DNA of 64,000 bases from Campanula takesimana. Taxonomy: Eukaryota; Streptophyta; Magnoliopsida; Asterales; Campanulaceae. How positions within the stretch are numbered: the stretch's first letter is position 1; each line of letters opens with the position of its first letter. Under the pieces are notes generated by a model, which did no database searches, was not told the origin of the DNA, and saw nothing but the letters and a program-made list of their open reading frames with translations. The position numbers were made by a program, and so were the translations under genes. Positions 55,740 through 64,000 of the stretch are shown here, one piece after another. The DNA lies in assembly GCA_026119855.1 (NCBI GenBank), contig JAOWBW010000131.1, forward strand, positions 1,054,001-1,118,000. Direction: 5' to 3'.

Positions 55740-56795
55740 TGGACAGGTTAGCTAAGTTCAAGCATCCCATTTCTCCTCTCAGGAATACAAATCTTTTTTG
55801 CGTCAAGAGCCTTTGTAAGGATATCAGCAATTTGATTATCTGTGCCCACGTGCTCTAAATATGAATGTTTCCTTTTTCCATGTGGTCCTTGAGAAAATGA
55901 TATTTAATGTCGATGTGCTTTGTCTTTGAATGCATGACAGGATTGTTGGAAACTGCTATGGTGGACATATTTCGCAGAAATTGGGGCAATTTTCTTCATT
56001 AATTCCATAGTCCACTAATTGTTGCTTCATCCATAGGATTTGGCAGCAGCAGCTCCCAGCAGCAATGTATTCTAGCTTCTGTAGTGGAGATGGACACAGC
56101 AGCTTGTTTCTTGCTTGCCCACGCACAAGTCAATTTCCAAGGAAATGACAAGTGCCACTTGTGCTCTTCCTGTCAATAGTGCATGCTGCGTAGTCTGCGT
56201 CTGAATAACCTAGCAGATCGAAATTCGAATCTTTGGTGTACCAAAGTCCAAGGTTAACAGTTCCAGAAAGATACGAATAATGCTTTTAACAGCAGTTAAC
56301 TGCGCTTCTCTAGGGTCCGCTTGATAGCGCGCACAGACACAAACACTAACATAATATCCGGCCTACTTGCAGTAGATAAAGGAGAGAGCCAATCATACCT
56401 CGATATAAAGTTTTGATCAACTTTCTTACCTTTCAAGTCTTTGTCAGTTTGTTTCCCTGGCCATTGGAGTGTCGTATGCTTTAGCATTCTCAGTCCAAAT
56501 TTCTTGATTACGTCCTTTGTGTACTTGGCTTGATTTATGAAGATACATCATTCACTTGCTTGATTTGAAGCGCGAGGAAGAATGTGAGTTCTCCCATCAT
56601 GCTCATTTCAAACTTGCTTTTCATGAGCTTCTCAAAACGCTTACAAAGTAACTCATTAGTAGAACCAAATATAATATCATCGACATAAATTTGAACAAGT
56701 AAAGAATGATCATTATACTTAGCAATAAAAGAGTTTGTATCGATTTTACCCGCGCTTGAAGCCTTTCTCTAGTAGGAATTTTGATAGCGTATCGT
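55740..56795 (-). pseudogene. pol: Sirevirus-like reverse transcriptase and RNase H, element 1
   Basis: Minus-strand translation gives the catalytic block QIYVDDIIFGSTNELLCKRF, then KSKFEMSMMGELTFFLALQI, DLLGYSDADYAACTIDRKST and SGTCHFLG, WMKQQLVDYGI, characteristic of Sirevirus Copia RT/RNase H. Many stops and frameshifts occur. The region ends at the sequence gap, so integrase, protease and gag of this element are not visible. Confidence 0.85.
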
Positions 56796-56895
56796 NNNNN
56801 NNNNNNNNNNNNNNNNNNNNNNNNNNNNNNNNNNNNNNNNNNNNNNNNNNNNNNNNNNNNNNNNNNNNNNNNNNNNNNNNNNNNNNNNNNNNNNN
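56796..56895. other. Assembly gap of 100 N
   Basis: A run of exactly 100 N, the conventional size for a gap of unknown length. Order and orientation across it are not proven by sequence. Confidence 1.
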
Positions 56896-57035
56896 ATTAT
56901 TTATAAATTAAATGACTATTTATCAATTACAATTTTTAGAATTACATCGGATGATTATACTGACATTAAATATTTTAGTCAAAGTTACTCCCGTTAATCA
57001 AAGTGAACAGACTAAAAAGAATGGAGGGAGTAATA
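56896..57035. mobile_element. MITE right end after the gap
   Basis: AGTGAACAGACTAAAAAGAATGGAGGGAG followed by TA looks like the right end of a Stowaway-like MITE (cited motif AATGGAGGGAGTA). Its left end is in the gap. Confidence 0.5.
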
Positions 57036-57069
57036 TAAATTAATTAGTGGTATAATGTTTAAGAATGGG

Positions 57070-57675
57070 TCCAATTATTGAAAAATTTAATATCTCATTT
57101 CAAAATGCTTTTGTCCGTAAGCGTAGTATTCAATGATATATCCTTATTACTCGTGATATTTTACATTCTTTAATCGGACATAAATCAAAGTTCAGATGTA
57201 GCTCTTAAGTTAGATATCGTCGAGAATGGTCATTTATCAAAAAATCTCTAGAAAAATATGGATTTCCTTCTTCATTTGATCAATTGTATCATGAGTTGAT
57301 CTCTTCAGTGTCCTTTAAAACTTTGATAAATGGCCAAGTAGGTTCAGTTTTTTTATCCGTATTGGTATTACAAGGAGATCCTTTATCTCCAATTTGTTTA
57401 TTCTTTCTCTTGATATTCTGATTGCAATAGATGTCTAAGATTCTTTTAATCACATAAAGAATGTGAAAATAAGTAGGTTAGGTCGATCATTCCTTGCCTT
57501 GCGTTTGCGGATGATTGTTTTTATTTTTATTAAAAATGATAACAATACGGTATTGAATTTTGTAAATATGTTAAATGAATATTGTGCGGCCTCAGGGACA
57601 ATTATTAAATCAAGAAAAATCACTATATTATTTTGCCCCTGGTGTGATACCTATGGCAAAAGATATCCACATTAG
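57070..57675 (+). pseudogene. LINE reverse transcriptase relic
   Basis: Frames on the plus strand read QNAFVRKRSI, WSFIKKSLEKYGFPSSFDQL, SVSFKTLINGQVGS, VLQGDPLSPICLF and LRFADDC, the ordered motifs of an L1-type plant reverse transcriptase including the catalytic FADD. Several frameshifts and stops break it. It ends a few tens of bases before the LTR of Sirevirus element 2. Confidence 0.85.
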
Positions 57676-57727
57676 AATGCTAAATTTTAGGAACTTTGAT
57701 CAAGATGAAAAAGTATTTTAGTAGTTC

Positions 57728-59177
57728 CTTTGGTCCCAGAGGGCAACAAGGGTATAGAACCGCTAGAGGGGGGGGGGAATAGCGGTCCGAAACTTTTTCG
57801 AAATACCCTTAAAATCAACCGAGTACTTATCATTTTGGCCAACTGCGGTTCAAGGCACAAGACCGAACTGATAAAATGCACAGCGGAGTTTGCGGTTTGG
57901 CCAAATAGGTTAGTTAAAGAGTTTGGAAGTTTGACTCGGGTTGAGAAAACACTATGATGCAACAGAATAGTTAAACTTAAAGTTTAAAGGAAAACACAAT
58001 TCATCTTTCAAGTCATTTCGTATATGGAAACAAGTTCAAGACCACAAACAAGAAATATATATCAAGACAGAAAATAAAGATCAAACACACAAATGAAGAG
58101 GTTCGTTCTTAAATGAACTACGTCCTCTACCTAGATGGTTAGTCTAGGATTTTCTAATAGCTATAAGACTTGTATTAATTTAGAGGAGGTTTTACAAGAT
58201 AAATCTAAACTCTAAACAATGAGTCTAACCTAAGCTATAATAACAACCGGTGTTTTCGAAGTATATAATCTATATGATCATATAAATCGGGTGTGTGTGT
58301 GAAAAGAAATCAAATGCTCTAAGTATCTAAATGATGGTGGAGCAAATAGAATTCTTTCTGTGTAAAGGCTAAGTATGAATGGTTGTTAGGCTTGAAGCTT
58401 TGATGAAGAACTGGGTTTGCAATGGAGATGGTTTGAAGATATGAATATCTGGGTTTAACTCTTCAAAGCAAACTTGAATACTTGGGAATGAATCTCTTGA
58501 AGCTCAGCAACCTTCATTGTTGAATAATGAAGGCTATTTATAGGCAGAGCACCCTTGTGACCGTTGGGTAAAGATTTGAATCAAATCTGAAGGGTACAGT
58601 GCTGTCGAAATCCCATTGGTTGAGCTGTCATTTTCGTCCTTGGTTTTGTCTTGTAGTCCTAGGTAGTTGTTGCACCACTACCTGACAATTGTCCTTTGTT
58701 GCAGAAAGGACTAACGGTAAACAATTAAACTGATGGACAAACCGACATTCCTTGCAGAAACTCCAAGTTAACTTAGAGTTATTTTGACATGACATAACAA
58801 CATCCTTATACTGTCAATAAGGGAATGTTTGTCTAAGGAATAAATGACATCTCTTTAATTCTTCAATAACTGCTCTGCGGTTTCACCAAGCATAGGGCGG
58901 TTTGAAGAATGGTCTTGATGTGCGGTTTCATCAAACATGCAAACTGCGGTTTGATGAGAATTGAAGAGCTCCATGCTGGCATTCTTAAAATGATGGCTTG
59001 AAGCACTAACCGCTAATGATACAACCGAACAATACTCAGCTTGAAAACAAAAAATCTAGAAATGGACTTATCTAAAAATTGAAGTAGAACTTCATTACAT
59101 GCGGTCCTAAAGTCCATAAAAACACGTGGAATGGATCAATCAAATTAAGGTGGGTGCACTAACAATGAATCCTAACA
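57728..59177 (-). repeat. Sirevirus-like 3' LTR, element 2
   Basis: It runs from about TTTGGTCCCAG to ATCCTAACA, with the minus-strand polypurine tract TAGGGGGAGAT next to it (59178-59188). The G-tract CTAGAGGGGGG followed by AATAGCGG parallels element 1. It is rich in GCGGTTT (for example 58877, 58899, 58922, 58953). The left terminus is slightly worn. Confidence 0.83.
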
Positions 59178-59642
59178 ATCTCCCCCTATTTGATTGATGC
59201 CATTACCACACTATGATAATAGCAAAACATTGTACTTGGTAAGAACATGTCAGAAATAAATTTCATGAAATTGCATGTCCCAAGTCAATGCACACACTAT
59301 GCTAGATCATAGATTTCTAATCTATCAAAATAAAGGAAATGAATAAGAGATAGAAAGAAATACATTCAGATGCATAAAGAATGATATGATTTTGAGGATC
59401 AGAAATGCATGTTTAAACTGAATGTTTAAAACACAATGCACTTAAAGGTATTTTCATGATGAATGTAGTGCATGAGGTTTTAAGAAATACAAGCATTGTT
59501 TCACAAACAAGCAGTTTGAATAAACAAAGTTTTGGAAACAGAATGCTATGCAGTCATTCTCATTATAATTCAATCATAAAGGATAGTAACTTACAATGTA
59601 TGAATTACAAGAGATACCAAAAGAAAGACTAAGAAAAGAGGT

Positions 59643-62600
59643 CTAGTCTACTTCATCTGCAACAGAACCCCTTGCAGCAGCAGCATCATCTGCGGTTTGG
59701 TTCTGAACGGTTTGAGCATCTTGAGCAGCTTGTTCTTGTGCAATTTGAACATTAACAGCGGGAGCGGTTTGATCAACATTTCTAGAACCGGATCCACGGG
59801 TGGTTTCAAAAACAAAGTCAGCTGCACGAAGCCGAACTTCAGTCGGTTCATCAATCTTCAATTCAATTGCAGCGGTTTGTTTGACAAGTTTCCCGGTTCT
59901 ATGAAGTATAAGCTCAGAAGAATCAAGCGCATGCTGGGCCAGAATATCCAGTTTCTCAACAACAGATTGAAGTGAAGCATCAACGGCTTGAAACTTTAAG
60001 TTGCAAAGATCATTGTTGGTTCTGACAAGATCTTGAAGGGCCAGTTGATTTTCCAAGATTAAGTTCAGTCTCTCATCTAGCTGTTGTTGGCTTGACCTAT
60101 CTTCAAATCTCTCATTTACTCTCTCCCCCTTAATGGCATCAAGATCAGATTGAATGGTGAGGAGATGAGTGTCAAACGAGAAGTGGCGGTTTGTTGATGA
60201 AATTGAATATTTCTAACCGCATCTATCAAATCGGCGGTTGAAGCATGAAGAGGTAGAATTGGATAGGAAGGAATTGAAGAGGGCGGTTCATCAGAAGGAG
60301 TATAGGGAGGGATGTGCTCATCACTGGAATTATCATCATCAGAAATTTGGATGGCATCATCAGATTGATGGGAGGAAGAAGGCATCTTGGCTTTACCTTT
60401 CAACAGAATGTGTGCCTCTTCTAAGGTTTCACCCATAGAGATCCTAAGGGCGGTTTCAAGCTCAATGGGATCAAAGAGGGGAAAAGAATGAATAGGGATA
60501 ATTGCAGTTTGAGGAGGTGAAGAAGGAAGAAGAGGAAATCTCAAATAATCATCATTTAAAAGAATGGAAGGTGAAGGCACAAATCTCCAATTCAACATAG
60601 GAGGATAGGCTCTAGCAGTTAATTGTAGAAAGAATTGACTAGCAAGAGTGGGATCCATGAGTACCTGATCGGCAATCTCACCCATCACTTTGTCTGCAAC
60701 TGAAAGAATTAAGTGTTCAACTGCGGCTTCCATCTCATCCTTGGGAAAGATAGCAAAAGGGTTAGGGCGGCCAGCCTTCAAGAATCTAGCTTCGGCTTGG
60801 CGGCGGCACGAGCATGGGCTCCAGCCCTTCTTTCCCTAGAGGTTTCAGTTTTGAACCGCTTCAAATATTTTGCTAAGTCAGCAGCATTCTTTCGTTTCTT
60901 TGTCTTCGGTTTAATGAATGAAACCGATGTCTGTGGAGATAGCTGAACTGGCGGCTGAGAGAGAGGTTGAGCTTGAGTAATAGCCAGCGGTTGAACTGAA
61001 GGAAGAGGCAGTGGTTGACCGACACAGAAGTAGATGGCAAAACGGAGTTGGAGCATAAGGTAAATCAGGAGATGAAGAGGGAGTATGCTCAGGTGAATCA
61101 AAGTCCAACTTTCTTTTAAGTGAAGGAGGAGAGACCTCAACCATCATTGGGTCAATGCCTGCCTTCCTCATCTCAGCTCTTTCTCTTAGCTCTCTTGCAA
61201 AAGCTCCTTCAAGAGGTGAGTGATCTCTTTTGTAGTCAGCCTCACTGAAGTCAATAGCGCCTGGTGGCCTTGACTGCCAATGCTCTACATAATCACTTTT
61301 CTTCACCAACTTCCTCTTCTTCTTTGGCGTTGAACCTCAAGACTTCAACATCTTGCTCAGGTTCACCAAGTGCCTCAGACATATCAGTCTGCTCAGGCAA
61401 TGCTGCAGCCTCAAACTCATTGGTTTGCTCAGGCTGAACCACAATGGTAGATACAGCGGTTTGTTCAACTAGAACCGCATCCTCAGACACTTCGGTCTGC
61501 TCAGGATCGGTTTGAGAGGAAGGTTTAAGGTTTGGGAAGGCTTTGAAAATTTCAGCCAACTGTTCTTCAGAGAATTGAACAGATGGCGGTTTAGAAGTGG
61601 AAGGTTTAGGAGGAGAAGGGATAGGAAGAAAAAGATGAGGTGAGGGATAAGTTCTGGAATGGATTTTGCCTTGGCGGCTTTAAGAGAGGAGGCATCCTTA
61701 GCAAAATTTAAGGATTTCTCCACATTTTGATGTACTGGAGAGAGGGGTTTAACTTGAGGTTTGGGAATAGAGGGTTTAGAGGCGGTTTTGAAAGAGTAGG
61801 AGATAGTCTGATGGGAGAAAAGAGGTTGAAGAAGATGAAGGTTTAGATGACGGTTTGTATAAGGGTTTGGAAGGCGGTTTGGATAGGTTTGCTTTTGTAA
61901 TACCGAAGGGATTTGAGCAGTTCCCTTTCTTTTCCTTGGAGCGGCGGTTTCCTTGGGACGAGCCGCAGGTATAGACCGAGCTGCAGGCTCCCCCTCAACC
62001 GCAGGCTCCCCCTCAGCCTGTACCGCGGTTTGAGCTAAATGACTTAACCCCAGTCGGTTTAGAGTGGCAGTTTGACCTTCATTTCTTAGCATCGTAGCAT
62101 GGGCCTGATCAGCAATGGCACCAGCATACGGTTTCCTGATTTGTTGAGCCGAGCTTCAGGAAATGGGCCACGTTTGGCTTCAGGAAGAGGGTCCTCATTC
62201 CAAACAGTTTGAGCAAACCGCCATCCAAAGGTTGTTCTGAAGGTATCAAGTCTTGACAGTCCAAAGATAGATTTTTCACTAGGATCCAACCAATAGTCCT
62301 TGTGTTCAGTAGAGAACTTGAAAATGGCAGTATCTTGATGCAAGAACTTTGTCAGCAACCTGCAATGAGTTCTGACCTTGGATTTTCCAGCGGCTTTAGC
62401 AGCATGGAGGCGGTTTAGAGCATTTATAATCTCCTTCATCACAACCTTGGGCCAGTGCAGTTTCTTCCCTTTAAGAATGGCCACACAGTAAGCATACTGT
62501 TCACTTGTAAAGTTGTTGTGGTTTCCATTCTTGCACATAACTCCAGAATCTACCAGTTCACAAAGATGAGCCATCACCTCTCCAAAGTCCTTTTTGGAGG

Positions 62601-63681
62601 AATTCTTGGTGGAGAAAGAGTTAACTCCAATCAGCTCCATTGTAGTATTGCTTAGAAGTTCCGGTTTTATCCCCATAACTCCAGAGTTCTCAAGACCAGC
62701 TAGAACTGCAATCTTGGAAGCGGTTAGGATCACTTCTTTGCCACAGACGGTGGACTTGATAGCATCTTCAAATTTAATTTCACCGGATTCCAGATCCCTT
62801 ATCGGTTCTCCTCTTACATCTAGTAATTCAGCCTTCGTGGAGATCCCATTCTCAAAGAATTCGGCGCAGATAATAGTAACAAACTGCGGTTCATCCATAA
62901 GAAACAGAGGTAGCAGTTTAGCATCATTCAACAGTTTGAGGAGCTTCCTTCCAACTGCATCTTGTTTAAGTTCATTCTCAAGAATCCTAGAACCGGGAAC
63001 AAAGTTTGAGGGATCCTGAAAGACATTCTTAGTTAGAAATAATTTAAAGAATGATAGTTTGAATCCTTAAGCAAACCGCGGTTTGATTAAGTACTACAAA
63101 CTATAACAAGGAATCCTAACAATGAAAACAGGCGGTTCAAGGAGAGTAAGGGTAAAAATGTAAAAACAAAGAATGAAGGAATAGTGAAGGCAAAATGGAT
63201 CAAAGAGGGAAAATTTTGAAAAAGAGTTTGAATGCATGAAGAACACGAAGAACAGAGTATGAATATGCAAAACAAAATCTTAACCAAAATATGGAAAAAT
63301 TATATCAAAATGATCACAGAGAGTAGATTCTAACAAAGTTCTAAATAAACTAAGACAAATAACAACACATGAACCCAGAATCTGCAAAAATTTCAGCAAG
63401 AACACCAAATAACCCCAAAATGATTTTGCTCAAAATTGAACACAAATCTTAAAACAAAGTAATCAATCAGTGTATATAAGTAAATGCGAACACAAACCAA
63501 CCAAGAAATTGAAGAAAAAGCATAAAATGATCAAAGGAAGATGAACAAGCTTTTAAGCTTCAACAATGGCGGATAAGTGAGATATACTGAGTTAGGGTTC
63601 AGAATTTCATACCATATCAGGCTTCGATGGTTTGGATGATGTAGAAGAAGAAGCAAGATCAATTGATTTCTTTGGTGCCAT
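59643..63681 (-). pseudogene. Extra (env-like position) ORF of Sirevirus element 2, spliced, frameshifted
   Basis: Exon 1 (63681-63613) encodes MAPKKSIDLASSSTSS and ends GATATG/GTATGA. Exon 2 begins at 63015 after a TTTCAG acceptor, in phase, and stays open to 62086: DPSNFVPGSRILENELKQD, FEDAIKSTVCGKEVILTASK, KDFGEVMAHLCELVDSGVMC, KVRTHCRLLTKFL. A one-base shift near 62140 moves the frame to 62092-61469 (Lys/Pro/Ala-rich), and further shifts lead through 61559-60911, 60781-60116 (acidic, Ser/Pro-rich) to 60056-59643 (heptad-like C-terminus, ends SVADEVD). Element 1 has a homologous ORF. The N-terminal part resembles proteins annotated as putative plant transposon protein, from memory only. 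No membrane segment is obvious. Confidence 0.72.
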
Positions 63682-64000
63682 AGAAAATTTTGTTTAAGTA
63701 AGAAAATTTAGTGAGAACAGAGAGAGAGAAGATGAATGCGTACAGAGGAGAGAGAGGGGTTTTTGCTAAAAGAGTAAGAAGGTAAAAAGATAAATTGAAA
63801 AATGGTTTGTCTTTTATACTCAATTAACCACCTCGGGTAGTGGAGCGGGCATGACGGCTAAGGAAACTCAACCGTCAGTGTACCTGTCGATTCACATTTA
63901 ATGCGGCAGAGATAATTGCAAAAAGGTCCTTAATGAATGAAGTGACATAAAGTAGGGACTAAAATGCAATTTCATACCTGAGCAGTTTTGCGTAAACCGA
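63682..64000 (-). promoter_or_regulatory. Leader and promoter zone of the extra ORF, element 2
   Basis: On the minus strand TATAAAA (63818-63812) lies about 130 bp before the ATG at 63681, with a purine-rich leader rich in GAGAGA. Further upstream the sequence leads toward pol, outside the window. Confidence 0.55.

Overview
This window is plant nuclear DNA, very probably from a eudicot and perhaps an asterid. The evidence is split genes with plant-type introns, a flavin-containing monooxygenase of the FMO GS-OX-like family, a DC2.15/pEARLI1-type hybrid proline-rich protein, many Stowaway-like MITEs with CTCCCTCCGTCCC ends, hAT, MULE, Ty3/Gypsy, Ty1/Copia (including Sirevirus-like) and LINE relics, a TS-like SINE and TTTAGGG-like telomeric repeats. 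There are no operons and nothing bacterial. A 100-N scaffold gap lies at 56796-56895. Host genes are few and short; most of the sequence is nested transposon DNA.

Layout. 1-7632 is a decayed Gypsy element (LTR, PBS, gag, pol remnants, PPT, truncated LTR) with an inverted solo LTR inserted in its leader. 7633-8912 is the 3' end of a Copia element. 9.1-14.0 kb holds two hAT-type elements, one carrying a fragment resembling a chloroplast outer-envelope protein gene, Stowaways, and a 1.24-kb MULE-like foldback. 14.4-18.0 kb is a stack of two hAT elements reusing one target, the second holding a solo LTR. 18.06-25.12 kb is a long foldback split by LTRs within LTRs. 25.1-29.9 kb carries MITEs, a hAT element with a minisatellite and a deleted Copia element.

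The main gene region is 29.9-41.1 kb. FMO exons 2-7 lie on the minus strand (29906-31608) and an intact FMO exon 1 lies 9 kb away on the plus strand (40570-41113). Their splice phases match and together they add up to one normal-length FMO, as if an inversion or a misassembly had cut the gene in intron 1. Between them are two small membrane-protein genes sharing an N-terminal helix followed by AQN (32592-32771 minus, 35527-35811 plus) and a young 2.3-kb Copia element. 41.8-44.9 kb is a TIR-bounded unit filled with about 15 copies of a ~115-bp tandem repeat. The proline-rich lipid-transfer-like gene is at 47336-47755, followed by a LINE RNase H relic and a 48-codon OEP7-like ORF (49513-49659).

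From 49.8 kb to the end lie two Sirevirus-like Copia elements on the minus strand. Each has, between pol and the 3' LTR, an extra ORF with its own TATA box and an intron. Each element is peppered with its own short GC-containing motif (TGCGCA in one, GCGGTT in the other), in the LTR as well as the ORF. That motif pattern and the split FMO gene are the observations I find most worth following.
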